A DNA stretch of 32,776 nt from CAYPIE01 sp964410665 (GCA_964410665.1 CAYPIE010000066.1:1-32776); one strand, 5' to 3'. Positions 8,823-18,163 are shown, counted from the first letter of the stretch. Translations and numbers: made by a program. Notes: generated by a model not told the origin, from the letters alone.

Positions 8823-10097
8823 TTAGATGTCCAGCAACAACCGCTCGGGGTGTTCCAGACATTCCTTGATGCGGACCAGGAACAAAACCGCCTCTCGCCC
8901 ATCAATGATCCGATGGTCATAGGAGAGAGCTAGATACATCATCGGCCGGATCTCGATGCGTTCGCCGATAGCAACCGGCCGCTTTTGGATGGCATGCATC
9001 CCCAGGATGGCGCTTTGGGGTGGGTTGAGGATCGGGGTCGACATCATCGATCCGAAGATGCCGCCATTGGTGATGGTGAACGTCCCGCCTTGTAAATCGC
9101 CGATACTAATCTTGCCTTCGCGTGCCTTGCCGGCGAGCTGAATGATTTGTTGTTCGATCGTGGCAAAGCTGAGCTGATCGGCGTCTCGGATGATGGGCAC
9201 CATCAAGCCTCGATCCGTGCTAACCGCCACTCCGATGTCATAAAAGTTCTGAAAAACGATGTCTGGCCCATCGATGCGAGCATTGACCCGTGGGAACGCT
9301 TTCAAGGCATCGACACAGGCTTTGACGAAAAACGACATAAAGCCGAGGCCGACTCCGTGTTTTTCCTTGAACTGTTCCTTGTATTTGCCGCGGAGGGCAT
9401 TGATTCCGGTCATGTCGGCTTCATTAAAGGTCGTCAAGGTCGCCGTGGATTGCTGCGAGGACACCAATCGCTCCGAGATCCGTTGGCGGATACTCGACAT
9501 CCGTTGGCGGTGGGTCCGTTCGCCGCGCGACGGAGCGGCAGGGGTCATGCTGCCGTTGGTAGGAGTGGTCTCAGCCTGGGTAGGAGGCGGGACCACGGGC
9601 GGGGGTGTCGCTTCGGAGCGGAGTATGTCTTCTTTGGTAATGAGGCCGCCTCTCCCGGTTCCCTGGAGTTGGCTGGGATCGAGCTGCCGTTGGGCGACCA
9701 GACGACGGGCGGCAGGGCTGAGTCTTGCCTCATCGGTCTGCCCTTCGACCGGCTTCTGAACCGCGGAATCCGGGCTTGCTGGGCTGGCTTGTGCGGAGGT
9801 CGGCGGCGCCGAAGCAGAGTTTGGGGGAGCTGCGGGCTTGGAGGCAGGAGAGGGGACCGACGCCGATTCGTCAATACTCCCGACCACTGCACCGACTTCG
9901 ACGGTTTCCCCCTCAGCGACCTGGATGTGGAGTTTCCCGTTGGCGGGGGCCGGCACCTCGGTGCTGGCCTTGTCGGTTTCGAGTTCGAAGATCGGTTCAT
10001 CCTGCCGCACTAGATCGCCATCCGATTTGATCCAACGGGCGAGTCGACCTTCGGTGATCGACTCGCCCACGGATGGGACCACAATTTGCATGGCCAT
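8823..10097 (-). CDS. sucB: Dihydrolipoyllysine succinyltransferase, E2 of 2-oxoglutarate dehydrogenase
   Basis: Core subunit that carries the lipoyl arm and transfers succinyl to CoA. The 424-residue chain has one lipoyl domain (1 to about 77; lipoyl-lysine Lys43 in ELETDKAST), an Ala/Pro-rich flexible linker, a peripheral-subunit-binding domain (about 124-158, LSPAARRLVAQ to GLITKEDIL), a second linker and the catalytic domain ending in the HRIIDG motif (His395, Asp399). EIRPMMYLALSYDHRIIDG and VPIIRDADQLSFATIE fit succinyl- rather than acetyl-transferases, as does the neighbour sucA 33 bases upstream. An alternative ATG lies two codons downstream (10091). Confidence 0.96.
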   Translation of the reverse strand: MAMQIVVPSVGESITEGRLARWIKSDGDLVRQDEPIFELETDKASTEVPAPANGKLHIQVAEGETVEVGAVVGSIDESASVPSPASKPAAPPNSASAPPTSAQASPASPDSAVQKPVEGQTDEARLSPAARRLVAQRQLDPSQLQGTGRGGLITKEDILRSEATPPPVVPPPTQAETTPTNGSMTPAAPSRGERTHRQRMSSIRQRISERLVSSQQSTATLTTFNEADMTGINALRGKYKEQFKEKHGVGLGFMSFFVKACVDALKAFPRVNARIDGPDIVFQNFYDIGVAVSTDRGLMVPIIRDADQLSFATIEQQIIQLAGKAREGKISIGDLQGGTFTITNGGIFGSMMSTPILNPPQSAILGMHAIQKRPVAIGERIEIRPMMYLALSYDHRIIDGREAVLFLVRIKECLEHPERLLLDI

Positions 10098-10130
10098 GAA
10101 GGGGTCTCACCTAAACAACTGCAAGGATTC

Positions 10131-12956
10131 TCACTGTCCGGTCGAGGTCAGGACACCATTTTTCGATTCACTTGGCGTCGTTCCGGCCATCTTGTGAACG
10201 CGGTCGGCGTCGCGGGTGGCGTGGATCACCCGGATCTTGGACAACCCAAGGGCGGCCAGCACCACGGCTTTCTGTTCGGCATTATGGATTCGCAGCGAAC
10301 CGGTCGCCGGACTGGCGCTAGCATCCCGACCCACATAGTCGAATGCATAGCCCATCGCCCGGAGCCGGGGTTCCATAAAGGTCCACCCCCCCATGTTTTG
10401 GGGTTCTTCCTGGACCCAAAGATGCTCCTGGACTGCAGGATAATGCTGCAGGATGCTGGTCAACTGCTTCTCGGGATAGGGATAGAACTGCTCGACTCGA
10501 ACGATGGCGGTATCGGTGACGCTGTGCTGTCGCCGGCCCTCGAGCAGGTCATAATAGACCTTGCCGCTACACAGGATCACGCGACGGACCTGCCCACGCT
10601 CGGCTGCCTGGGGGTCATCCAGGACTTCGTGGAAACGGCCGGTAGTGAACTCTTCCAAATTCGAAACGACCTCTTTGTGCCGCAACAAGCTCTTGGGGGT
10701 CATGATGATCAGGGGCTTGCGGAACGGGCGTCGAACCTGCCGGCGAAGCACATGGAAGTACTGGGCAGGTGTGGTCAAGTTGCATACCTGAATATTATCC
10801 TCAGCGCAGGCCTGGAGAAAGCGTTCCAACCGTGCGGAGGAGTGCTCGGGTCCCTGCCCCTCGTAGCCGTGCGGCAACAACAGGACCAGTCCGCTGGAGC
10901 GTTGCCACTTGGATTCACTGCAGACAATGAATTGATCGATGATGCTTTGGGCGCCGTTGGCGAAATCGCCAAACTGGGCTTCCCAGAGCACGAGGGCATG
11001 AGGATCATCCAGCGAATAGCCGAACTCAAAGCCAAGCACCGCGCCTTCAGAGAGCATGCTGTCAAAGATGTCAAAGGTCGCCTGGTCTGTGCGCAGGTGC
11101 TTGAGGGGGATAAAATCGCGCTCGGGCTCGGCGTGCATATCGGTCAGCACACCGTGGCGTGAGCTAAACGTCCCCCGACCACTATCTTGCCCGCTGAGCC
11201 GGACATGAGTGCCTTCGATCACCAGTGTCCCGAAGGCGAGTAGTTCTGCGAAGCCCCAGTCGAATGGGCCTTGATTCTCAAGGATCGCGCGTCGATGCTG
11301 GTGCAAGCGTGCAATCTTGGAATGCAGCTGGAAATCCTCGGGGACGTCGAGGAGGCCTTGACCGACTTCGAGCAAGCTGGCCAGAGGAACTCCCGTTTCG
11401 ACAGGGGCGTGCGAGTATTTGGGCGTAAATCCTTGCCAACGACCGGTAAAGGATTCCATCGGCGAACGGGGCTTTTTGGAGGTCTTGACCTCTTGTTGGG
11501 CTTGTTGGAGCCGCTGGTGAAAGTCTTCGTCGATCGAATTCGCCTCATCTTCGGTCAGGGTGCCTACCCCGACCAGGGCATGGGTGTAAACGGTAGTAAT
11601 CGAAGGATGTTGTTTGATCTTGCGGTACATCGTGGGATGGGTGAAGGTTGGCTCGTCTCCTTCGTTGTGTCCGTGCCGGCGATAGCAAACCAGGTCAATC
11701 AGGACATCGCGGTGGAAGGTTTGGCGAAATTCCAAGGCCAACTCGGTGACGAAGACGGCTGCCTCCGGATCCTCCGCATTGACATGGAAGATCGGCGCTT
11801 GAATCATCTTGGCGATGTCGGTGGGGTAAGTGGTTGAGCGCGCGTCATAGGGCGCGGTGGTGAAGCCGATCTGGTTATTGACAATCAAATGAATGGTGCC
11901 ACCAGTCCGGAAGCCGCGCAAAGCCGACAGGTTGAATGTTTCGGCGACGATTCCCTGGCCGGCAAACGCGGCATCCCCGTGCACCAGCACCGGCACGCCG
12001 CGGGTGCGCTCGGTATCGCCAAACAGGCGTTGTTTCGACCGGGTACGGCCTTCGACCACCGGATCCACTGCTTCGAGGTGGCTAGGGTTGGGCGACAGGG
12101 ATAAGTGCACCAGTTGACCCTGGCTGGTCCGGACGTCGCCGGAGAACCCCAGATGGTACTTCACATCGCCATCACCATCGACGGAGTCTTCCAGGAAATT
12201 GTCTTCAAACTCCGCGAAGATTTCCTCATAGGGCTTTTGGATGATGTTCGCTAAAACATTGAGCCTGCCTCGGTGAGCCATGCCCATGATGTATTCCTGA
12301 ACCCCCAGATCTGGCCCCTTCTCGACCAGGGCGTCCAGCATCGGGATAATGGTTTCGGCCCCTTCTAAGGAAAACCGTTTTTGCCCCAAATAGCGTGCCT
12401 GCAGGAAGTTCTCAAACAGCTCGGCAAAGTGTAGCTTCATCAGGATACGGTACTGCTGCCGACGTGATAGGTTGGGATGATTCCGCCGGGGCTCCATGCG
12501 CTCGCGGAGCCAATTGCGAATGGTCAGGTCCTGAATGTGGGTAAACTCAACACCGATGGTGCGGCAGTACGTCTCTTGGAGGGCACCGATCAGTTCCCGT
12601 AACGTCGCCCCTGGCAAGTTATAAAAGGCACTGGTATCAAACACCCGATCCAGGTCGTCTTCGGACAGTTCAAAGCGGTCTAGTTGCAGCAACGGGTAGG
12701 ACTGAGGAGGCTGAGACAAAGGATCGGTGTGAGCCAGGAAATGGCCCAGATCCCGATAGGCGAAGATGAGTCGGACCACATTGGTCTGTTTGTGGGCATC
12801 GCTCCCGGCCGTGCGGGGAGACTGATCGGCGAGGGCAAAGCCCTCAAAGAAAGCCTGCCAACGTTCATCAACCAGAGAGGGATCGGTTTGCCATCGCTCA
12901 AAATAATGCTCGATCAATTCGAGATTGTAGCGAGTGGTGAACGGCACATGCTTCAT
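10131..12956 (-). CDS. sucA: 2-oxoglutarate dehydrogenase E1 (thiamine diphosphate-dependent)
   Basis: Decarboxylates 2-oxoglutarate and passes succinyl to the lipoyl arm of SucB. From the ATG at 12956 the protein is 941 residues, close to E. coli SucA. The N-terminus NLELIEHYFERWQTDP is the usual opening that helps tether E1 to the complex, followed by AYRDLGHFLAHTDPL, GMAHRGRLNVLANI, the ThDP/metal region HGDAAFAGQGIVAETFNLS to VNNQIGFTT, and RRHGHNEGDEP. The C-terminal part carries FEFGYSLDDPHALVLWEAQFGDF and LLLPHGYEGQGPEHSSARLERF. The open frame runs 34 codons further upstream (to 13058), but those residues do not resemble the family. Downstream sucB begins after 33 bases, supporting one operon. 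Confidence 0.96.
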   Translation of the reverse strand: MKHVPFTTRYNLELIEHYFERWQTDPSLVDERWQAFFEGFALADQSPRTAGSDAHKQTNVVRLIFAYRDLGHFLAHTDPLSQPPQSYPLLQLDRFELSEDDLDRVFDTSAFYNLPGATLRELIGALQETYCRTIGVEFTHIQDLTIRNWLRERMEPRRNHPNLSRRQQYRILMKLHFAELFENFLQARYLGQKRFSLEGAETIIPMLDALVEKGPDLGVQEYIMGMAHRGRLNVLANIIQKPYEEIFAEFEDNFLEDSVDGDGDVKYHLGFSGDVRTSQGQLVHLSLSPNPSHLEAVDPVVEGRTRSKQRLFGDTERTRGVPVLVHGDAAFAGQGIVAETFNLSALRGFRTGGTIHLIVNNQIGFTTAPYDARSTTYPTDIAKMIQAPIFHVNAEDPEAAVFVTELALEFRQTFHRDVLIDLVCYRRHGHNEGDEPTFTHPTMYRKIKQHPSITTVYTHALVGVGTLTEDEANSIDEDFHQRLQQAQQEVKTSKKPRSPMESFTGRWQGFTPKYSHAPVETGVPLASLLEVGQGLLDVPEDFQLHSKIARLHQHRRAILENQGPFDWGFAELLAFGTLVIEGTHVRLSGQDSGRGTFSSRHGVLTDMHAEPERDFIPLKHLRTDQATFDIFDSMLSEGAVLGFEFGYSLDDPHALVLWEAQFGDFANGAQSIIDQFIVCSESKWQRSSGLVLLLPHGYEGQGPEHSSARLERFLQACAEDNIQVCNLTTPAQYFHVLRRQVRRPFRKPLIIMTPKSLLRHKEVVSNLEEFTTGRFHEVLDDPQAAERGQVRRVILCSGKVYYDLLEGRRQHSVTDTAIVRVEQFYPYPEKQLTSILQHYPAVQEHLWVQEEPQNMGGWTFMEPRLRAMGYAFDYVGRDASASPATGSLRIHNAEQKAVVLAALGLSKIRVIHATRDADRVHKMAGTTPSESKNGVLTSTGQ

Positions 12957-13326
12957 GAGTGGGTATGCTCCGAACTGGCCGTGTGGATCTGCGGCCAGGG
13001 GGGGATCTATTGCTATCCTAGAAACGCACCTTTCGCCGACAAGCGACGAAGGTGGCACAAGGGAGGCCTTTACGGTTATTTTATCATCTAGTCCGGACTC
13101 TGCCGCCCCAATCGGATCTTTACCCGACCATCCAAGACCCGTGCTTCGTCAAGCCGGTAAACCTCACGAGGAGGCAGACCAACCGATGGACCGTCAACCA
13201 GCGGCCGAGGCGAGCCTGGTTGGCCCAGAGCTATGATTGCTTTTCCGGGCAAACCTGCTATGCTTTGATTGATTACTATACAACGGTCAGCGCATCCCCC
13301 CTGAGTCGGTGCCGCGAGATTTGCCC
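12957..13326. other. 370-base divergent intergenic region
   Basis: This stretch separates sucA (minus) from the cohesin-like protein (plus). It contains no gene I can defend; the short frames crossing it lack recognisable domains. It must hold the promoters of both neighbours. The only notable piece is the candidate plus-strand promoter at 13237-13264. I found no convincing minus-strand promoter, riboswitch or terminator. Confidence 0.5.
13237..13264 (+). promoter_or_regulatory. Candidate promoter for the cohesin-like surface protein
   Basis: TTGCTT (13237-13242) and TATGCT (13259-13264) are separated by 16 bases, about 60 bases before the ATG at 13327. It has the general form of a housekeeping promoter, but both boxes deviate from consensus and a random match is possible. 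Confidence 0.22.
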
Positions 13327-14664
13327 ATGACCGCGTTCGGACCGTCCCCTTCTTCCTTCGCACGAATCTATCGCCGGTTGCACGCTCGTTTGCAAGTGGA
13401 ATGGCTTGAGGACCGTGCTTCCCCTGCCGTTTATACCGTGGATCTTCTTATCGATGCGGGGGACGGTTGCCTGGATGCCCACGAGCAACTTGTGCAAAAC
13501 ACATGGTGCACTTCCGATGGCGTCTCACATGGCCAAGATGACCGAAATGCCACGTTTGATTGCATCAATGACGGGGATCCAATCACCTACATCGTCCGTA
13601 CCCCCGAGGGGGCCAAGGCGACCGCCACGATCTCAGTGGCCATCGCACCGCTCGCAACCCGACAGGTCGTGGACTTGACACCCTCCCCAGAAGGGATGGC
13701 GATCCGTCTCAGTGAGCCCTTGGAAGTTACCAGCCCGGATCGTCAGGGTCCCCAGGTGTACGGCATCGTTACTGGCTCGAATGGGAAGGTCTGCCAACCA
13801 TCGCTCCACGATCTGGATCAGACGGAACCGCTCGATACGCTGGCTGGCTGGATGCTTGCGGCTCCCGAAGTCGTCGTTGGGGGCCCCGATGTATCTCAGG
13901 GGTACGGTCCAGAAGTCGACGTACCCATGCACTTGGATCAGGGAATACCATTGACGATCACGAGTGCCATGGGGGTCACCTCCCTTCGAGGAACGATTCT
14001 CTATGACCCGATTCTTCTGGCGGTCGATGCGGTGACGTTGGCAGATGGCTTACCAGAAGGGGCAACGGTAACCGTCACTCCAAGCATGGCGGGTGAACTA
14101 CTTGTTGAGTTCAACAGCCCAATGCCTTTGCGTGGTAACGATCTGTGGTTACTCGATCTTCAAGCCCGTGTCCCAGAGTCGGCGACCCTCGGGGTGAAGC
14201 AGCTCCTGCGCTTTGATATCGAGGAAGTTGAAGCGACCGCAAGCCTTCTGCGCATGGGAAGCGAACAAGCGACCGACCCGGTGGATCGCCATGGGAATCG
14301 TACACTCTCAGACCATGCACTGAGTTTACTACCCTTGCCGAGCGGTGGGTGGACGGCACTGTTGCCCCACGAGCCACCAAACTCCCCTCGCCGGCTGGGG
14401 GAGCTGAGTGAGGCCGCCGTGGTCCAGATGGAGGATATTCCGCTGTTGCTCCAGGAGTTTGCCGCCAAGCTCGTTCCGGAGTTCCCGGTGCTCTCAGAGG
14501 GCAGTCCACTTCCGGCGATCATCGTCATTCAACCCGATCCCAGCCAAACGTCGCCCATCGATGGGCAAACTCCGCGAGGCGATGCTCAAGAAAGCAGCCG
14601 GGAAAACTCCGGAGAGACGCCAGCGCTTGGCCCAGGATCCTTCCTTCGGGATCGAGGAGCCTAG
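13327..14664 (+). CDS. Secreted planctomycete protein with LEDR motif and cohesin-like domain
   Basis: The function is not known. The 445-residue protein opens with a basic stretch and LQVEWLEDRASPAVYTVD, a form of the N-terminal 'LE-R-P' signature that precedes many large extracellular planctomycete proteins. It then has a region rich in Asp and Thr, and a domain at about 205-320 (ITSAMGVTSLRGTILYDP, GATVTVTPSMAGELLVEF, LLDLQARVPESA) whose strand pattern resembles cohesin-like domains. The C-terminal third is Pro/Ser-rich and probably disordered. No dockerin module or enzyme motif is seen. A GTG at 13309 could add six residues; I prefer the ATG at 13327. It is convergent with hemW, the stop codons overlapping. 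The LEDR motif is clear; the cohesin assignment is by eye and tentative. Confidence 0.75.
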   Translation: MTAFGPSPSSFARIYRRLHARLQVEWLEDRASPAVYTVDLLIDAGDGCLDAHEQLVQNTWCTSDGVSHGQDDRNATFDCINDGDPITYIVRTPEGAKATATISVAIAPLATRQVVDLTPSPEGMAIRLSEPLEVTSPDRQGPQVYGIVTGSNGKVCQPSLHDLDQTEPLDTLAGWMLAAPEVVVGGPDVSQGYGPEVDVPMHLDQGIPLTITSAMGVTSLRGTILYDPILLAVDAVTLADGLPEGATVTVTPSMAGELLVEFNSPMPLRGNDLWLLDLQARVPESATLGVKQLLRFDIEEVEATASLLRMGSEQATDPVDRHGNRTLSDHALSLLPLPSGGWTALLPHEPPNSPRRLGELSEAAVVQMEDIPLLLQEFAAKLVPEFPVLSEGSPLPAIIVIQPDPSQTSPIDGQTPRGDAQESSRENSGETPALGPGSFLRDRGA

Positions 14665-15848
14665 CGGAGCAACGCTGCGATCACCCCATCCGCGACACAC
14701 AGGCCAGTCCGAGTAAGTGACACGTTTTGACCATCGTCGGCTAACAGCCCCAACTCGAGTTGCTGCTGCAGTTTCGGGCTCAGCAGCGCATCCAATTCGA
14801 AGTCGGTTTGCAGCTTAAAGCGTTCTCGGTCAATCCCCGCGCGACGACGAAGTTGAATCGCCACGGTCTCAAAGGCCCGTTCGAGCGGCTCGAGTTGCTC
14901 ACTCTGGAAGGTCGCCGGTTCGCCACTGAGCGTCCGACGTAGATAGGTGTGCAGGCTACGCGTGTTCAACTCGCGTCGGCCCTGGACATAGCGCGCGGCA
15001 CCAAGCCCGAAGCCAAGGTAGGCCTCGTTGGCCCAGTACACCTCGTTGTGTCGGCACCGTTTGCCGGGTCGAGCAAAATTCGATACCTCATAGTGCTCAA
15101 ACCCTGCTTCGGGTAACCGGTCCAGGACATGTTCGTACATGGCACGTTCTAGTTCTTCATCCAGTGGCTGTGTTTGACCACGCTGCACTTGCTTCCACAG
15201 CGGCGTCCCCTTCTCGAAGGTCAAGCCGTAGGTGGACAGATGATCTGGGGCAAAGGCTAACGCTTGCTCGAGGTCTTTCCGCCAATCCAACAGGGTCTGA
15301 CCAGGAACGCCAAAGATCAAATCGAGCGAAAAATCGCCGATCCAGGAACGCACGCGCTCGATGGCCGGGGCAATCTGGTTGACCTGATGCTGCCGATCCA
15401 AGGTGTAGAGATGGCTGGCGGCGAACGACTGAACGCCAATACTGATCCGCTGAACGCCAAAGTCCGCCAATACTTGCAACCGAGCCGCGTCCAAGGTTTC
15501 TGGGGTGGCCTCAAGTGAGAACTCGGAATCGCCGGGATCGTACCAAGGCAACCAACGTTGCACCGCGGTCAACAGTCGCGTTAATTGCCTTGGCGTCAGG
15601 TAGGTCGGCGTACCCCCGCCGAGGAAGATGGTGCGCACTGGGTGAGGCTCGACCAGTGAGCTCAACTCGGCTTCTAGTGCGTCCAAGTAGAGCTCGACGC
15701 GATGGTCTTGCCCCGTGACGACGGCAAAATCACAGTAGCCACAGTGGTGGGCGCAAAATGGAATATGCAAATATGCCGCCTGAGGCTGTCGCCACGGCGG
15801 ATCGACAAAAGGGTACCGCGAGGGAAGATTTTTCATTGTCACAATCAT
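14661..15848 (-). CDS. hemW: HemW-like radical SAM protein (heme chaperone family)
   Basis: Member of the family once called oxygen-independent coproporphyrinogen III oxidase-like and now viewed as heme-inserting chaperones. The 395 residues include the radical-SAM cluster motif C-X3-C-X2-C at 32, 36 and 39 (FCAHHCGYCDF), the glycine-rich FLGGGTPTYL SAM segment, a SLEATPETLD strand, ISIGVQSF, DLIFGVPGQT, and the HemW-type C-terminal half with HNEVYWANEAYLGFGLGAAR. The Cys motif followed by xF rather than the extra Cys of HemN supports HemW. Starts at 15848 and 15836 are both possible; neither has a clear Shine-Dalgarno. The radical-SAM call is certain; HemW over HemN rests on length and cluster motif. 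Confidence 0.93.
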   Translation of the reverse strand: MIVTMKNLPSRYPFVDPPWRQPQAAYLHIPFCAHHCGYCDFAVVTGQDHRVELYLDALEAELSSLVEPHPVRTIFLGGGTPTYLTPRQLTRLLTAVQRWLPWYDPGDSEFSLEATPETLDAARLQVLADFGVQRISIGVQSFAASHLYTLDRQHQVNQIAPAIERVRSWIGDFSLDLIFGVPGQTLLDWRKDLEQALAFAPDHLSTYGLTFEKGTPLWKQVQRGQTQPLDEELERAMYEHVLDRLPEAGFEHYEVSNFARPGKRCRHNEVYWANEAYLGFGLGAARYVQGRRELNTRSLHTYLRRTLSGEPATFQSEQLEPLERAFETVAIQLRRRAGIDRERFKLQTDFELDALLSPKLQQQLELGLLADDGQNVSLTRTGLCVADGVIAALLR

Positions 15849-15964
15849 GAACTAGGCTTGTGCTGCCAGCGGCAATCTGGCTTGCTGATTCCCAGGGTTC
15901 GAGTTGAAATACGCTCAGGTGGGCAAGTTCGGCAGTAAGCCATCGTCTAGTAACCAGGAGCAGA

Positions 15965-16747
15965 ATGACCCCCTCGCGCACTCTTACCTTCCTCGGAACG
16001 GGGACCTCTGTTGGCGTTCCGACCATCGGCTGCGACTGTGCCGTTTGTCAATCCGATCATCCACGTAATCAGCGGACTCGGGCATCGGTGCTCCTCCGCA
16101 CGCCGGCGGGCAACATCATTATTGACACCGGCCCGGAAATGCGCATGCAACTGTTGCGCGAACAGGTGAAAGCCATTCATGCGGTGCTCTACACCCATTT
16201 TCATGCGGACCATCTGTTTGGCCTGGATGATTTGCGGATTTTCCCGAAACGCATGGAACGGAACCTGCCGGTCTATCTCTCTGAAGAGGTTGAAGAGGTG
16301 ATTCGCCGCGCGTTTGCTTATGCCTTTCATCCGCAAGCGAATGACCTCCCCGCAGGTGTCGTTCCCAAACTCGACTTTCACCGAATCTCCGAGGGCTCGT
16401 TTACGGTCTTGGATCAAACCATCGTGCCGATTCCCCTCATCCATTCACGCTTCAATTGCCTGGGCTTCCGCATCGGCGACTTAGCCTATTGTACCGACGT
16501 GAGTAGCTTTCCGCCGGCAAGTCTGGCGAAATTACAGGGTCTAAAGATCTTTATTGTCGACTGCTTGCGTCGTCAGCCTCATCCCGCGCATATGTCCTTG
16601 GATGGCGCTCTGAGCGTGATCGCGCAGTTGCAACCCGAACAGGCGTATCTCACCCATCTGAGTTGCGACCTGGATTATGAGACGATTTCTGCAACGTTGC
16701 CGTCGCATGTCCATATGGCCTACGACGGCTTAACCATCCCGTTTTAG
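15965..16747 (+). CDS. MBL-fold metallohydrolase, PhnP-like
   Basis: Probable metal-dependent phosphodiesterase of the metallo-beta-lactamase superfamily. The 260-residue protein starts FLGTGTSVGVPTIGCDC and has Cys23, Cys25 and Cys28, reminiscent of the structural metal site of PhnP, then the metal-binding THFHADH at 77-83, a DTGPEMR strand, CTDVSS, and a late HLSCDLDYE. The resemblance is to PhnP-like cyclic phosphodiesterases; no phosphonate genes are nearby, so the substrate cannot be named. AGGAG four to five bases before the ATG strongly supports the start. The UDP-sugar pyrophosphorylase gene follows after 21 bases and may be co-transcribed. Confidence 0.9.
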   Translation: MTPSRTLTFLGTGTSVGVPTIGCDCAVCQSDHPRNQRTRASVLLRTPAGNIIIDTGPEMRMQLLREQVKAIHAVLYTHFHADHLFGLDDLRIFPKRMERNLPVYLSEEVEEVIRRAFAYAFHPQANDLPAGVVPKLDFHRISEGSFTVLDQTIVPIPLIHSRFNCLGFRIGDLAYCTDVSSFPPASLAKLQGLKIFIVDCLRRQPHPAHMSLDGALSVIAQLQPEQAYLTHLSCDLDYETISATLPSHVHMAYDGLTIPF

Positions 16748-16768
16748 TCACCCTGGATTCGCCGCACG

Positions 16769-18163
16769 ATGGATATTCCTGCCGATCTCGCTGCCTGCCT
16801 GCATCAATACAAGCAAGAGCATGTCCTCAAGGACTGGGACCGACTCGATGACCACCAGCGCGACCATCTCATCGCTCAACTTCGGGCCATCAATCTGGCG
16901 GAATTACAAACCCTGTTTGCCGCCAAAACGGTCGCCTACGAGGTCCCTGCCCGCGAACGGATTCAGCCTATCCCGGTCCAGAGTCTGGATCAGGTTCCTG
17001 CCGACATTGTCCAGCGCGGCGAGGACGCCCTCCGTCGTGGCGAGGTGGCTGCACTTGTCGTCGCAGGCGGTCAGGGAAGTCGTCTAGGCTTCCATTATCC
17101 CAAGGGAATGTTTCCGATTGGTCCGGTGTCCCAACAATCGCTCTTTTATTTTCATGCCAGCAAGGTGCTTGCCCTATCACGTCGCTATGGCAAAGCCGTG
17201 CCGCTTCTGGTGATGACCAGCCCAGCTACCCACCAAGAGACCTTGGCTTTTTTCCAACGCGAAAAAAACTTTGGGTTGAAGCCTGAGCAGATCTCTTTCT
17301 TTCAGCAAGGCACCATGCCTGCCCTGGATCTGGAGACTGGCAAGTTGATCATGGAGAAGCCGGGGGTGTTGTTCACCAGTCCGAATGGGCATGGTGGGAC
17401 GCTCAAGGCTTTGGCGGACTCCGGGTTGCTCGCTCAACTAAAGGACCAAGGGATTCGTCAGCTGTTTTACTTCCAAGTGGATAATCCTTTGGTCAAGATT
17501 GCCGAACCGGCTTTCCTAGGCTTGCATCTTCAGCGTGAAGCCGAGGTGAGCGTCAAGGTCATCGACAAGGAATATCCTAAAGAAAAGATGGGTGTCTTTG
17601 TCCTCATCGATGGCAAGTGTGCGATCATTGAGTATTCCGATCTCTCCGACGAACTGGCTGAACTGACCGATGCCGATGGCCGATTAGTCTATCGAGCTGG
17701 CAATCCGGCGATTCACCTGTTTGATCTGAATTACCTCGAGCGGATTACCCAGCAAGGGGCTGGCCTGCCATTTCATGTCGCGCGCAAGAAGGTGCCTTAT
17801 CTGGACGCCCGCGGAGAAACGGTGAAGCCGACTCAGGAAAACGCGCTGAAGTTTGAGATGTTTATCTTCGATGCCTTGCCCTTGGCCCAACGCTGGCTGG
17901 CAGTCCAGACCACCCGCGACGAGGAATTTAGCCCGGTCAAGAACGCCGAGGGGAATGACTCGCCGGCGACGGCCCGCCAGGCCATGCGGAATCTGGCTGG
18001 CCGCTGGCTGGAGCATGCTGGCGTGCCGGTGGAGCGCGACAAGCAAGGCAATGTGGTCTTCGATGTAGAGATTGCCCCGACGTTCGCCCTGAACCCTGCA
18101 GAGCTGAAGACCAAACTTCCGATGGGCTATCAACTGCATCGACCGGCCTGGTTGAAAGAGTAA
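16769..18163 (+). CDS. UDP-N-acetylglucosamine/UDP-sugar pyrophosphorylase (UAP1-like)
   Basis: Makes a UDP-sugar from UTP and a sugar-1-phosphate in the cytoplasm. The 464-residue enzyme belongs to the UDPGP family typical of eukaryotes: an N-terminal helical region, the nucleotide loop AGGQGSRLGFHYPKGMF at about 99-115, the uridine-contact SPNGHGGTLKALADSGLL, VDNPLVKIAEP, an IIEYSDLSDE segment, and NPAIHLFDLNYLE. The pattern is closest to UAP1 (UDP-GlcNAc/GalNAc pyrophosphorylase), as opposed to the left-handed-helix GlmU of most bacteria; specificity towards GlcNAc-1-P or another sugar-1-P cannot be read from sequence. It sits between the MBL hydrolase and manC, suggesting a nucleotide-sugar locus. 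The Shine-Dalgarno is weak. Confidence 0.9.
   Translation: MDIPADLAACLHQYKQEHVLKDWDRLDDHQRDHLIAQLRAINLAELQTLFAAKTVAYEVPARERIQPIPVQSLDQVPADIVQRGEDALRRGEVAALVVAGGQGSRLGFHYPKGMFPIGPVSQQSLFYFHASKVLALSRRYGKAVPLLVMTSPATHQETLAFFQREKNFGLKPEQISFFQQGTMPALDLETGKLIMEKPGVLFTSPNGHGGTLKALADSGLLAQLKDQGIRQLFYFQVDNPLVKIAEPAFLGLHLQREAEVSVKVIDKEYPKEKMGVFVLIDGKCAIIEYSDLSDELAELTDADGRLVYRAGNPAIHLFDLNYLERITQQGAGLPFHVARKKVPYLDARGETVKPTQENALKFEMFIFDALPLAQRWLAVQTTRDEEFSPVKNAEGNDSPATARQAMRNLAGRWLEHAGVPVERDKQGNVVFDVEIAPTFALNPAELKTKLPMGYQLHRPAWLKE

Noticed and set aside
9147..10013. 288-codon plus-strand frame opposite sucB
   Set aside because: Antisense shadow; Arg/Gly-rich low-complexity composition without motifs.
10086..11162. 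358-codon plus-strand frame opposite sucA
   Set aside because: It lies antisense to the conserved C-terminal half of SucA and shows no family motif.
12957..13058. 34-codon N-terminal extension of SucA
   Set aside because: The extra residues do not resemble the family, while the ATG at 12956 leads straight into the conserved N-terminal segment.
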